DNA of 64,000 bases from Longimicrobium sp. (GCF_036388275.1 NZ_DASVSF010000002.1:310001-374000); one strand, 5' to 3'; shown: positions 34,085 through 43,922, numbered from the stretch's first letter. Notes: a model not told the origin generated them from the sequence alone. A program made the numbers and translations.

Positions 34085-35236
34085 TTAGTACTTGGGCGTC
34101 CAGTCAAGCTCGATGTTGGCGGTCGCGTTGCCGCTCTGGTAGATGGTCCGGATCTGCCCGCGGTCGCTTGCGTAGAAATTACGCCCCCCCTTTTCGTCGT
34201 CGCCGCCGCAGAACCCGCCGTCGCGGTCGATGATCTTGAAGTAGACGCGCTCCGACGTGCCTTCGGTAATGCGCCGGAAGAGGAGCGCGGCATGCGGATA
34301 GAAGTGCGTGAACCGAGGAACCTCCTCGTACTGCAGCTCACCCGTGCCGGTGGCCACGCCGGCCGCATTGTAGTGCGTGGCCCGGAAGGTGGGGTCGGGG
34401 TCGCCGCAGCCGTCGGCGTAGTGAAGGTAGTAGTAGTCCAGGAAGGTCGTGTCGGCGGGCGCGTAGGAGCCGCCACCACCACCGCTACCTCCGTCTTCGG
34501 CGCAGGGGAGCAAGGCTGTCTGCGGATCGCAGCTCTCGTTCAGTTTGGGACCGCGTACCGCTCTGCTCTTGCCCAGGTCGGCCAACTCGATGGTCACCGG
34601 GGTGCCGTTGACCGGGGTCCAAATATACCGGCCGGAGATCACGCCGTCGTTCGCTTCTTCGATCACATCTCCGGGCACGTTTGCCTGCGGATCGATGCGG
34701 CGGCCCCGGAACTCGGTCGGGGAGATCTGGAATACCGCCACGCCGGGGTTGGCGCGGTTGAACGCCACCCGCGTGCGCGTGCCGCCGGGCCGGAAGCCGG
34801 TGCTGAACCCATCTTCAGGCCGCTGAACGAGGCCGGTTACCACCAGGTTGGGCGTAGCCTTCCACGTACGCCGGTCTTCGCGGGCCGGAACGAAGAAGTC
34901 GGCATCCGGGAGCTGCGCCGCGAGCGTGCGCACAGCCGCCGGGTCGCTGCCCAGTGCTTGCGCCACGCTGGCCACCAAGTCATCAGCTTCTGGCGACGCC
35001 AGGTACTCGTGTAGCACCAGGCGATGCTGGGTTATAAGCGAAGCGCGCATGGCGTCGCGGACGTCCTCGCGGATGTCCGGATCGGCCATTGCCATGGCGA
35101 TGCCACGCGCCAAGTCCTGCATGGCCGCGTCAGGGGTCCCCGGTCGCGGGGCGGAGGTGTTTCCGCCTGTGGGACCTGCGTCGCAGGCCGAGGTGGCGGC
35201 TGCAAGCAGCAGAATCGAGAGTGTCGGCTTGTACAT
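34085..35236 (-). CDS. Putative lipoprotein of unknown function
   Basis: 383 residues; the start at 35236 gives the lipoprotein signal MYKPTLSILLLAAATSACD. The mature part has a helical first third (RGIAMAMADPDIREDVRDAM) and a beta-rich remainder with Cys residues, a Gly-Ser spacer and a DGGFCGGDD stretch. Homology is not recognisable to me. GC content looks somewhat lower than its neighbours, but codon use is not obviously foreign. It is convergent with the TonB receptor and followed by the shared hairpin. Confidence 0.7.
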   Translation of the reverse strand: MYKPTLSILLLAAATSACDAGPTGGNTSAPRPGTPDAAMQDLARGIAMAMADPDIREDVRDAMRASLITQHRLVLHEYLASPEADDLVASVAQALGSDPAAVRTLAAQLPDADFFVPAREDRRTWKATPNLVVTGLVQRPEDGFSTGFRPGGTRTRVAFNRANPGVAVFQISPTEFRGRRIDPQANVPGDVIEEANDGVISGRYIWTPVNGTPVTIELADLGKSRAVRGPKLNESCDPQTALLPCAEDGGSGGGGGSYAPADTTFLDYYYLHYADGCGDPDPTFRATHYNAAGVATGTGELQYEEVPRFTHFYPHAALLFRRITEGTSERVYFKIIDRDGGFCGGDDEKGGRNFYASDRGQIRTIYQSGNATANIELDWTPKY

Positions 35237-35500
35237 GGTGTCTCGTGAAAAGGGATGAGAAACAGAGTTCCATGGTGATGTCTTCGCCCCGACCGCGGAC
35301 GGCCGCCGCCACTCGCCCCGGGTGCGCGGGCCGGGGAGTGGAGACATCCGCGCCAGGACCGACCGTCAGGCCCAAACGTGTGTTTTTACAATAACACGAG
35401 AACACCGGTTTCCACAAGGTATGTCACAAAAGGCTCCCATTGCGGTAGTGGGCGGCCGCAGAGCCGCGGAGGGTGCACCCCGCTCCCGGTTTCGCGATTC

Positions 35501-35934
35501 ACGGCGCGCGCGGCCTACACGCACACCGGGGCGCGCTCGGCCGCTACGTGGTGGGCGCGAACGACCGTGCAGGCACCCGCGTTCCCCCGAATCGCGCCGC
35601 ACCGGTGGAAGCTGTCGCTGCTCGCCTCGCCCCCACGCGGCCCGTTCGCGGGGCTCGATGCACGCTACGTGTCGTCCACGCCGGGGCGGATACGGATGCC
35701 GACGCCGGGTTCGCGTCGCCCTCGTACGCGCTGGTGGACGTGCGCGGGGGATGGGAGGGCGCTCGCGTCGCGGGCCTGGAGTTCGCCCCGTTCGCCGGCG
35801 TGACGAACCTGCTGGATCGAGGCTACAACACGTCCGTGGTCATCAACGCCTTCGGCGGCCGGTACTACGAGCCGGGGCCGGGACGCTCGCTGTACGCGGG
35901 GCTGCGGATGCAGCTGGGCGCGCCGCGACGCTGA
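35501..35934 (+). pseudogene. Decayed duplicate of the TonB receptor 3' end
   Basis: This 434-bp stretch aligns over its whole length with 33538-33969, the last 144 codons of the receptor gene, with most bases identical. Three single-base indels disrupt the frame: a deletion near 35528, an insertion near 35588 and a deletion near 35683. After the third, the frame runs to the stop as LVDVRGGWEGARVAGLEFAP and following, ending MQLGAPRR. No plug or promoter remains. It is a partial duplication, presumably unselected, and a potential source of recombination with the intact gene. Confidence 0.85.
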
Positions 35935-35972
35935 TTCTTGCTGGTGCCAGCGGTGGCGTAAAACGAACAAAC

Positions 35973-36000
35973 TTTACACCGCTCGGAGATCCCGTAGATT
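35973..36000 (+). promoter_or_regulatory. Predicted promoter of the HicB-like gene
   Basis: TTTACA (35973-35978) and TAGATT (35995-36000) are spaced 16 bp, in an AT-rich pocket after the pseudogene. The predicted leader is about 35 nt. Confidence 0.4.
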
Positions 36001-36041
36001 TGCTCCTCATCCAGTGTCTCCACCCAGCCATGGAGGATCTG

Positions 36042-36587
36042 ATGAGGACTGTTGATGAATACCTGGCACTTCCCTGGTCCGTGCGCGGGAGGGGCGTGCG
36101 CGAGGCGCCGGACGCCGAACCGTACTACCTGATTACGATCGACGAGATGAGCGGGTTCTCCGTCGTGTGCGACTCACGCACGGAGGCAGAGTCGATTTTT
36201 CCGATCGTGCTGCGCGAGTACATCGAGGCGACGCTGGATTGCGGCCACCGGCCCGTTGTGCCGCTCGCCATCCGCAAGGAAGGCGCGACCTGGAGCGGGA
36301 GCCAGGACGACGCGCGGGTCGGCGAGCACATGGCGCTGCCGTGGTCGCTGGAGGGACGGGCCATTCGCGACGCGGAAGGCGAGGAGCCCTACTACGTGAT
36401 CACCATCCGCGAGCTACCCGGGTTCTCGGTCGTGGGCGAAACCCGGCGCGAGGCGCTGGCGGAACTGGAGATCGCGCTGGCCACGCACCTGTCCGGGGTC
36501 CTGGCCGATGGCTTCGACATCAAGGTGCCGGAGCCCCGGCTTCTCGCATCGGAGTTCCCGGACCGGGAGGACGGGCACGAAAGCTGA
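36042..36587 (+). CDS. Tandem HicB-like domain protein
   Basis: 181 residues; GGAGG five bases before ATG 36042 decides the start. The protein is an internal duplication of a HicB/ferredoxin-like partial RNase-H fold: ALPWSVRGRGVREAPDAEPY then YLITIDEMSGFSVV in the first half, and ALPWSLEGRAIRDAEGEEPY then YVITIRELPGFSVVGETR in the second (halves about 1-80 and 90-160). HicB antitoxins normally pair with a HicA toxin, but no HicA gene is adjacent on either side. It may be an orphan antitoxin or a repurposed domain (inference). Confidence 0.72.
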   Translation: MRTVDEYLALPWSVRGRGVREAPDAEPYYLITIDEMSGFSVVCDSRTEAESIFPIVLREYIEATLDCGHRPVVPLAIRKEGATWSGSQDDARVGEHMALPWSLEGRAIRDAEGEEPYYVITIRELPGFSVVGETRREALAELEIALATHLSGVLADGFDIKVPEPRLLASEFPDREDGHES

Positions 36588-36645
36588 CCCGGCGCGGGAC
36601 CGCTTCATGAACGTGGCAGCACAAGACCGGTGAGCCGTGTTCACC

Positions 36646-36674
36646 TTGCATCCCCGCGCCGGGGGTGCTAGAGT
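36646..36674 (+). promoter_or_regulatory. Predicted promoter of pckA
   Basis: TTGCAT (36646-36651) and TAGAGT (36669-36674) are spaced 17 bp. The leader would be about 60 nt before the ATG at 36741. Confidence 0.45.
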
Positions 36675-36740
36675 TGCCGTTTCTGCCCGCCCGGCTGCCG
36701 TCTGATCGGGCCCGCACGACCCTGTTGCACGAGAGCGACG

Positions 36741-38375
<1,635 letters not shown>

Positions 38376-38404
38376 GCGTCCCCGGCGTCAGCCGCGAACG
38401 AGAG

Positions 38405-38440
38405 CGGGCCGGAGCCGAGGAATCGGCTCCGGCCCGTTTC
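38405..38440 (+). terminator. Rho-independent terminator of pckA
   Basis: A perfect 14-bp stem (38405-38418 / 38423-38436), GGAA tetraloop and TTTCGCTTTC tail lie 29 bp after the stop. It also partly faces the convergent gene ending at 38452. Confidence 0.85.
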
Positions 38441-38451
38441 GCTTTCGTGTT

Positions 38452-38916
38452 TCAGATTGCCGGCCGAGTGCTGATTGGGCGCTTCACGCCGAGGTGCTTC
38501 GCGCCCAGGTTGATCACGAGGGTAGCCGCCGTGATCGCAGCGGAAACGTCGTGCACATTGGCACTCTTGAATGGTTCATTCTCCACCGCGTGCCACAGCG
38601 GCAGGAAGTGGGTCATCTCGGAAAGTGCATTGGCCAGTTTACTGTCGCGGACCAGGCTCCGTGCAACGTCGAATACGATCTGCTGCTGATCATCGCCAAT
38701 GCAAAAGTGGTAACCCGCGGCGCGACCGATCGCCACCGCGACGAGCAACGCTGCGCCGCATGCACACAACAGCCGAGTGTCGAGACTGATACCGGCCTCG
38801 TGCGCATCGTCCAGGGCACGCTCCACCTTGGTCCAGAACGCCAGGACGTCCGCGTTCGTAACGGGCACTGGCTCCAGGTCTGCACTGGAGAGATAGCGAT
38901 CCACAGTGGGATTCAT
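38452..38916 (-). CDS. Hypothetical protein
   Basis: 154 residues; no signal peptide, but a hydrophobic stretch (LLCACGAALLVAVAIG, about 49-64) and a charged N-terminus. The protein looks mostly helical. I do not recognise it. Its base composition (many A/T third positions in CACATTGGC, GATAG and similar codons) appears lower in GC than its neighbours, hinting at acquisition by transfer. It converges on pckA and is followed by the pckA terminator region. Confidence 0.55.
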   Translation of the reverse strand: MNPTVDRYLSSADLEPVPVTNADVLAFWTKVERALDDAHEAGISLDTRLLCACGAALLVAVAIGRAAGYHFCIGDDQQQIVFDVARSLVRDSKLANALSEMTHFLPLWHAVENEPFKSANVHDVSAAITAATLVINLGAKHLGVKRPISTRPAI

Positions 38917-39055
38917 AAGTACCTCAGATTTCTTGCGCAGGTGGGGTGTACGTCCATTTTGATGCGAGTGGGGGCAAAGGTCAATGCTCTCATCCCGCGA
39001 ACGAAAGCGCCCCCGGCTCGTCCAAGCCGGGGGCGCGCATCGGGCGGACGAGGGA

Positions 39056-39274
39056 TCAGCGGCCGCGGCCGGTTTCGTCCTTGAGCTCGTCGATCTTCTT
39101 GGAGGCCTCGGCCTTGGTCAGGTCGTCCTCCACCTCCACGTGCGCCTCTTCGGCCAGCGTGTGAAGGTACGAGCGCTGGGCGCCCGTCATCGGCTCGTCG
39201 CCCGTGACCCAGTTGTCCGGGTCCTTGATCATGTTGCTGTCCTCGGCGTGCTCCTGCGTCGCGCGATCGGTCAT
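39056..39274 (-). CDS. DUF3072-family small protein
   Basis: A 72-residue acidic protein. The conserved centre MTGAQRSYLHTLAEEAHVEV followed by DLTKAEASKKIDELKDETGR matches the DUF3072 family, short proteins common in high-GC bacteria and often located near stress-response genes. No catalytic motif is seen; the helical pattern suggests binding. It is divergent from the ABC ATPase gene across 180 bp. Confidence 0.85.
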   Translation of the reverse strand: MTDRATQEHAEDSNMIKDPDNWVTGDEPMTGAQRSYLHTLAEEAHVEVEDDLTKAEASKKIDELKDETGRGR

Positions 39275-39454
39275 GGCTCGTTCTCCGGAACGTGGTCCAA
39301 GTAGTTGTCAGTCAACCTGTTGGATGTGTTTATCAGCAGAAAGCATACCAAAGATACGCCGAAGATCACGGGGCATCGCAACGGTGACCCGCAACCGCGG
39401 CACCGGGCGTGCGAGCGTGGGCCGTTTTCTCCCCCGGTAAATGGAGAACGCGAG

Positions 39455-40396
39455 TTGGAACGGACGGATACACGGACTGAGCCCGCCATCCGCTGCCGCG
39501 GGCTGCACAAGCGGTTCGGCGGCACGGTGGCGGTGGACGGCATCGACCTGGAGGTGCGCCGGGGCGAGTGCTTCGGGCTGCTCGGGCCGAACGGCGCGGG
39601 CAAGACGACGACGGTGGAGATCCTGGAGGGGCTGCAGCCCCGCGACGGCGGCGAGGTGCAGGTCCTTGGGATGAGATGGGAAAGCGACGCCGCCGCCATC
39701 CGCCAGCGCCTGGGCGTGCAGCTGCAGGAAAGCGAGTTTTCCGACCGGCTGACGGTGGAAGAGATCGTACGGATGTTCCGCTCGTTCTACCGCCAGGGCC
39801 CCACGCCGGACGAGCTGATCGACTTCGTGCAGCTGGGCGAGAAGCGCAGGGCGCAGGTGCGGCACCTGTCCGGGGGCCAGCGACAGCGGCTATCCGTGGC
39901 CTGCGCGCTGGCGGGCGACCCCGACCTGCTGTTCCTGGACGAGCCCACCACCGGGCTGGACCCGCAGTCGCGGCGGCAACTGTGGGACGTGTGCGAGGCG
40001 TTCAAGGCGCGCGGCGGCACCATCCTGCTGACCACGCACTTCATGGACGAGGCCGAGCGCCTGTCGGACCGCATCGCCGTCATGGATCACGGCCGGGTGA
40101 TCGCCCACGGCACCCCGGCCGAGCTGATTGCATCGCTGGGCGGCGCGCACGTGATCGAGTTCGCCGCCACCGCGCAGCCTTCGGACGACGAGCTGCGGGC
40201 CATCCCGGGGGTCACCCGCGTCTCCACCCACGGCGGCGCCACCCAGCTGACCGTCGAGGAAACGCACCGCAGCCTCCCCGCCCTGCTGGACGGCATCGGC
40301 GCGGCGGGCGGCGTTCTCACCGAGCTGACCACCCACCGCGCCACGCTGGAAGACGTGTTCCTGGCACTGACCGGACGGGAGCTGCGCGATGAGTAG
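39455..40396 (+). CDS. ABC transporter ATP-binding protein
   Basis: 313 residues from TTG 39455, preceded by GGAGAACG; upstream in-frame residues look non-coding. Walker A is GPNGAGKTTT (about 46-55), the Q-loop falls in QLQESEF, the signature is LSGGQRQR, Walker B LLFLDEPTTGLD and the H-loop TTH. A ~75-residue C-terminal regulatory domain (TPAELIASLGGAHVIEFAAT) is typical of ABC-2 type drug or lipid exporters (CcmA-like/DrrA-like). The matching permease follows 446 bp later, unusually far for this family. Confidence 0.93.
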   Translation: MERTDTRTEPAIRCRGLHKRFGGTVAVDGIDLEVRRGECFGLLGPNGAGKTTTVEILEGLQPRDGGEVQVLGMRWESDAAAIRQRLGVQLQESEFSDRLTVEEIVRMFRSFYRQGPTPDELIDFVQLGEKRRAQVRHLSGGQRQRLSVACALAGDPDLLFLDEPTTGLDPQSRRQLWDVCEAFKARGGTILLTTHFMDEAERLSDRIAVMDHGRVIAHGTPAELIASLGGAHVIEFAATAQPSDDELRAIPGVTRVSTHGGATQLTVEETHRSLPALLDGIGAAGGVLTELTTHRATLEDVFLALTGRELRDE

Positions 40397-40575
40397 CCGA
40401 GCCCGGTGGGCCGGGCTCAAGCATCTGAAGGACGGGATAGAGCGCTTCGGACAGGGCCAGGTTCCGCAGGTGGCGCGCGAGCAGGAGCTCTGCGGTGTCG
40501 CCTGCGCGATGTTGAAAACCCAGGCGGAGCCGGTGTGCCGAAAGCGCCGTTTCCGCGGCCGCGAAGAAACGTGTC
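40397..40575 (+). other. First part of the long gap between ATPase and permease genes
   Basis: A GAGCCCGG/CCGGGCTC hairpin lies at 40400-40419, just after the ATPase stop, without a U-run. The following ~150 bp carry no supportable ORF; they look like ordinary GC-rich spacer. Confidence 0.4.
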
Positions 40576-40604
40576 TTGACCGAGGCTCGTCATCGTGCTA
40601 ACGT
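40576..40604 (+). promoter_or_regulatory. Predicted promoter for a small RNA or permease leader
   Basis: TTGACC (40576-40581), 17-bp spacer, TAACGT (40599-40604). The predicted start near 40611 would begin the structured element described next. Confidence 0.55.
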
Positions 40605-40610
40605 ACTTGA

Positions 40611-40717
40611 GAAGCCTCGGGCGATCCTCTCCTGGCCCCTGCAAGGGGAGCCGGTGATGGTTCCGAGGAAAGGCGATCGACCCCCGGCAGACTCCCGTCT
40701 GCCGGGGGTTCGTTTTA
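40611..40717 (+). ncRNA. Candidate structured RNA with intrinsic terminator
   Basis: About 105 nt between the ABC ATPase and permease genes. CCTCGG (40615-40620) can pair with CCGAGG (40663-40668), enclosing a second hairpin around CCCCT/AGGGG (40636-40648). Then an 11-bp stem, CCCCCGGCAGA / TCTGCCGGGGG (40681-40691 / 40698-40708), is followed by TTCGTTTTA, a good terminator. With the promoter at 40576 this forms a complete small transcription unit. It could be an independent sRNA or a riboswitch/attenuator for the permease starting at 40843. I could not match a known class. Confidence 0.45.
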
Positions 40718-40842
40718 GCTGGCCGGAAGATGGGTGTGCCCCGCGGCAAAATCAACACTGTGTACAGGGGATGTGGTCCGGGCCACCCGACGAAAGTGGA
40801 TCGTCTACAGAAAGGCCTCCGGGCCCCTGAAAGGTAGTGCGA

Positions 40843-41877
40843 ATGCGAGATCCCAGTCCCCTTCGCGAGCTTACCCTCGCCCGCATCCGCGGCTTCGTGC
40901 GCGAGCCCGAGGCGCTGTTCTGGACCTTCGGGTTTCCCATCATCATGGCCGTGGGGCTGGGCCTCGCCTTCCGCGAGGCGCCCGCGGAGCGCGCCGCCGT
41001 TGGTGTCGAGCAAGGCTCCGTCGCCGAGCGCTACCTGGCCGCGCTCCGCCAGTCCACCGAGGTGAAGGTGACGGTGCTGGACGCGAACGCCGCCGAGCGC
41101 GCCGTGGCCCGAGGCGACGTCGCCGTCCTCCTGGCCGGGCGCGACCGGCTGACCTACCGGTTCGACCCGGCGCGCGCGGAAAGCCGCAGCGCGCAGCTGA
41201 TCGCCGACCGCGTCGTGCAGCGCGCCGCGGGGGCCGTGCCGCGAGTGCCGACCATCGACGATCCCACGCGGCGGCCGGGCGGGCGCTACATCGACTGGGT
41301 GATCCCGGGGCTGATCGGGCTGAACCTGATGTCGACGGGAATGTGGGGGATGGGCTTCAGCCTGGTGCAGATGCGGCAGAAGAAGCAGCTGAAGCGGATG
41401 TCGTCGACGCCCATGCGGCGGAGCGACTTCCTGCTGGCGCAGATCCTGGCGCGCCTGGCGTTCGTGGTGCTCGAGGTGCCGCCCATCGTGCTGTTCGCCT
41501 GGCTGGCGTTCGGCGTGCAGGTGAACGGGTCGCTGGCCCTGCTGGCCCTGGCGGTGGTCCTGGGCGCCATGACCTTCGCCGGCCTGGGGCTGCTGGCGTC
41601 CACCCGCGCGCGGACCATCGAGGGGGTCAGCGGGGTGCTGAACCTGGTGATGCTGCCGATGTTCGTGCTGTCGGGCGTGTTCTTTCCCGCCAGCCGCTAC
41701 CCCGACGCGCTGCAGCCCTTCGTGCAGGCGCTGCCGCTGACCGCGCTGAACGACGCCCTGCGGGCCATCTACAACGACGCGCTGCCGCTGGGGGCGTTCG
41801 CGGGCGAGGTGGGGATCCTGCTGGCGTGGATGATCGGGTCGTTCCTGCTGAGCGTGCGGGGGTTCCGCTGGCAGTGA
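40843..41877 (+). CDS. ABC-2 type transporter permease
   Basis: 344 residues from ATG 40843 (GTG 40837 is in frame just before it). One N-terminal membrane helix (FWTFGFPIIMAVGLGLAF), a large outer domain (residues about 45-145), then five helices in the C-terminal half with RMSSTPMRRSDFLLAQILAR and a LSGVFFPASRYP loop, the layout of ABC-2 permeases. It partners the ATPase encoded upstream; together they probably export a drug, lipid or polysaccharide. The 446-bp gap with its own promoter and terminator suggests separate control of the permease. Confidence 0.88.
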   Translation: MRDPSPLRELTLARIRGFVREPEALFWTFGFPIIMAVGLGLAFREAPAERAAVGVEQGSVAERYLAALRQSTEVKVTVLDANAAERAVARGDVAVLLAGRDRLTYRFDPARAESRSAQLIADRVVQRAAGAVPRVPTIDDPTRRPGGRYIDWVIPGLIGLNLMSTGMWGMGFSLVQMRQKKQLKRMSSTPMRRSDFLLAQILARLAFVVLEVPPIVLFAWLAFGVQVNGSLALLALAVVLGAMTFAGLGLLASTRARTIEGVSGVLNLVMLPMFVLSGVFFPASRYPDALQPFVQALPLTALNDALRAIYNDALPLGAFAGEVGILLAWMIGSFLLSVRGFRWQ

Positions 41878-41894
41878 ACGGGCAGGCGCAAAAG

Positions 41895-41932
41895 GCGCGG
41901 GGCGGCCCGTCGTGAACGAGGCCGCCCCGCGC
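41895..41932 (-). terminator. Terminator of the minus-strand lipoprotein gene
   Basis: A 13-bp perfect stem GCGCGGGGCGGCC / GGCCGCCCCGCGC lies between converging genes. On the minus strand it is followed by CCTTTTGCG; it may also stop the permease transcript. Confidence 0.6.
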
Positions 41933-41949
41933 GCCGGCCGCACTCAGGC

Positions 41950-42321
41950 TCAGCCTGGCTGCAGCGTAGCGGTGAGCTCCTGCGTCTGTGGCCCGCAGGT
42001 GGCGCCCGGAACCACGATACCGCTGCGCGTCCACACGGCCGACCCGGGCCGCCCGACGGTCACCGTGTAGGTGCCTGCCGGGCCGATGGCGGCGAGGTAA
42101 CGCTCGCTGCCCGCCCCCAGGTGGCGGAGCGAGTCGCCCAGGGTGCCGGTTTCCCATCTGCCCGTGACCTGCATGTCCACCCGCTGCTGGGTGGGTCCGT
42201 CCACCACCCGTATGAGGACGGCCGGGCTGGCGACGTCGGGGCAGACGGCGTTGACGGCCATGTCGTTGCACGCGCTGGCGGCAACGGCCGCCGCGAGGGC
42301 GGCCAGGATCGGCCTCTTCAT
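41950..42321 (-). CDS. Small putative lipoprotein with Cna/CarboxypepD-like beta domain
   Basis: 123 residues; ATG 42321 after GGAAAGAG gives a signal peptide with lipobox AASAC. The mature part is beta-rich (LIRVVDGPTQQRVDMQVTGR ... ERYLAAIGPAGTYTVTVGRPG), the pattern of carboxypeptidase-regulatory-like surface domains. No catalytic residues. It is divergent from the ECF sigma gene; the 218-bp gap holds the inverted repeat described next. Confidence 0.65.
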   Translation of the reverse strand: MKRPILAALAAAVAASACNDMAVNAVCPDVASPAVLIRVVDGPTQQRVDMQVTGRWETGTLGDSLRHLGAGSERYLAAIGPAGTYTVTVGRPGSAVWTRSGIVVPGATCGPQTQELTATLQPG

Positions 42322-42401
42322 CTCTTTCCGAATTCCGGCTGACGGGGAATGTCGCACATGGCGGAAGCGACTTCGGGCGTACAACGAACGTCCCTTGGAA
42401 G

Positions 42402-42447
42402 TCGTGACACGTGTGCGCCGCGCAGCGTTGGCGACGGCGTGTCACGA
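42402..42447. promoter_or_regulatory. Candidate operator, inverted repeat TCGTGACACG/CGTGTCACGA
   Basis: Perfect 10-bp arms (42402-42411 and 42438-42447) lie between the divergent lipoprotein and sigma-factor genes. The left arm continues into the palindrome ACACGTGT. The position suits a regulator of one or both promoters; no binding protein is known. Confidence 0.32.
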
Positions 42448-42539
42448 TCGGCGCGCGACGGGCGTTCTTCCCCCGTCGGATGCGTGGCGCATGGCGCCGC
42501 GCCGCGTTATTCCGCTCCTGAAGCGATGATCGAGCCCAC

Positions 42540-43115
42540 GTGCCGAGCAGCCACGCCGCCCGTCCCGCGCCGGACGCCGCCGCACCCGCGGCGCCGAGGC
42601 CGGTCTTGAAGGCCGTTCCCACGAACGCCCCGGACTACGACGCGCTGTTCCGCGACGTATATCCGTCGCTGTTCCGCTACCTGCATCGGCTGACGGGCGA
42701 CCACGACCAGGCCGAGGACATCGCGCAGGAATCGTTCGTGCGCCTGCTGGGGCGGTCGCTCCCCGGCGACGAGGCGCGGCTGTGGCTGTTCACGGTGGCC
42801 ACCAACCTGTTCCGCGACGGGGCGCGCACGCGCAAGCGCCGCGAACGGCTGCTGACGGCCACCCCGTGGAAGCCGTCGGCGCTCCCCGCGCCGGACGTGG
42901 AGGCGGAGCGAAAGTACGCGGTGCAGCAGGTGCGCCGCGCGCTGGAGCAGATTCCCGAACGCGACCGGCAGATGCTGCTGATGCGCGAAGAGGGCTTCAA
43001 GTACGACGAAATCGCCCGTGTGGCCGGTGTGGCCCCGGGATCGGTAGGCACGCTGCTGGCCCGCGCAACCCGGCGGTTCCTGGCGGTGTACGACGGAGAA
43101 CGGGAGGACGGATGA
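42540..43115 (+). CDS. ECF RNA polymerase sigma factor
   Basis: 191 residues from GTG 42540. Region 2: ALFRDVYPSLFRYLHRLTGD then HDQAEDIAQESFVRL and WLFTVATNLFRDGARTRKRR; region 4: IPERDRQMLLMREEGFKYDE and IARVAGVAPGSVGTLLARAT. It overlaps the anti-sigma gene (ATGA). With the TonB receptor and membrane paralogue behind, the layout recalls FecI-FecR-receptor signalling units, though the anti-sigma here is of zinc-finger type and the receptor has no FecA signalling extension. Confidence 0.93.
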   Translation: MPSSHAARPAPDAAAPAAPRPVLKAVPTNAPDYDALFRDVYPSLFRYLHRLTGDHDQAEDIAQESFVRLLGRSLPGDEARLWLFTVATNLFRDGARTRKRRERLLTATPWKPSALPAPDVEAERKYAVQQVRRALEQIPERDRQMLLMREEGFKYDEIARVAGVAPGSVGTLLARATRRFLAVYDGEREDG

Positions 43116-43891
43116 CACACCTGGGTGAAGGCACCCTTCTGGAACTGCTCGACGGCGAGCTGGCGCCCGACCGGCGCGGCGCGGCCGACCGGCACCTGGC
43201 CGCATGTGCCGCGTGCGCGGGCGAGCTGGCCGAGCTTCGCGCGGGGGGCGAGCGGGCCTCGGCCCTGCTGGGGCTGGCCGACGTGCCTGCCCCCGTGCTG
43301 CGGGCACAGGCCAATTTCCACCGCCGGCGCCGCGCCGGCCGTCCGCTGGCCGGTGCCGGGCGGGCGCTTCCGCGCGCGGCCGCCATCGCGCTGACGCTGG
43401 CCGTGGCCGGCGTGGCCGCGGCCGTGCCCGGCAGCCCCGTGAGGGGCTGGCTGGGCGGCGCGACGGTGGAGGAGCGGCCCGCCGAGCCGGTGCGGCTGGA
43501 GCGGGCGCCCGAAGCGCCCGCGCCCGCGCCCGCGGTGGGGCCCCTGCCCAAGGCGGTATCCATCCTTCCCGACGCGGGGCGCGTGCGGGTGGTGGTGTCG
43601 GGCTCGTCGCCCGAGCTGCGGGTGCGGACACGGCTGACGGACGGGCCCAACGCCGAGGTGCACGCCACGGGCTCCGCCGCGTCGGCGCGCTTCCGCACGG
43701 CGCCGGGGCGCATCGAAGTCGTGGGCGCCGGGCCGGGCGAGGTGGTGGTTCACCTTCCCGCGAGCGCCCGGACGGCGTTCCTGGAGGTGAACGGCCGCGT
43801 GTACGCCGCCAAGGAGGGCGCCACGCTGCGCTCACTGCAGCCGCGGGTGGACGGATCGGCCGCCGAGCCCGTCTTCCGCGCCGGGCCCTGA
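43112..43891 (+). CDS. Zinc-finger anti-sigma factor, membrane-anchored
   Basis: 259 residues. The N-terminus has the anti-sigma zinc-finger motif HLAACAACAGELAEL (HxxxCxxC, about 28-35) following LLELLDGELAPDRRGAADR. A membrane helix (PRAAAIALTLAVAGVAAAVP, about 88-107) follows, then a long outer Pro/Ala-rich linker and a beta-rich C-terminal domain. It overlaps the ECF sigma gene, so it is the probable cognate inhibitor. What releases it is unknown. Confidence 0.85.
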   Translation: MTHLGEGTLLELLDGELAPDRRGAADRHLAACAACAGELAELRAGGERASALLGLADVPAPVLRAQANFHRRRRAGRPLAGAGRALPRAAAIALTLAVAGVAAAVPGSPVRGWLGGATVEERPAEPVRLERAPEAPAPAPAVGPLPKAVSILPDAGRVRVVVSGSSPELRVRTRLTDGPNAEVHATGSAASARFRTAPGRIEVVGAGPGEVVVHLPASARTAFLEVNGRVYAAKEGATLRSLQPRVDGSAAEPVFRAGP

Positions 43892-43922
43892 TGTCCATCC
43901 GCTTCCGCGCCGCCGTTCGCTG

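Noticed and set aside
35322..36041. 421-codon ORF that would fuse the pseudogene region to the HicB-like protein
   Set aside because: Residues before 36042 are low-complexity and cover the decayed receptor fragment in a foreign frame; GGAGG before ATG 36042 defines the true start.
40611..40717. Fluoride (crcB) or SRP RNA identity for the ABC-gap RNA
   Set aside because: GGTGATGG is reminiscent of the fluoride motif, but the needed pairing and downstream elements are absent; the SRP GGAAG tetraloop region is absent too.
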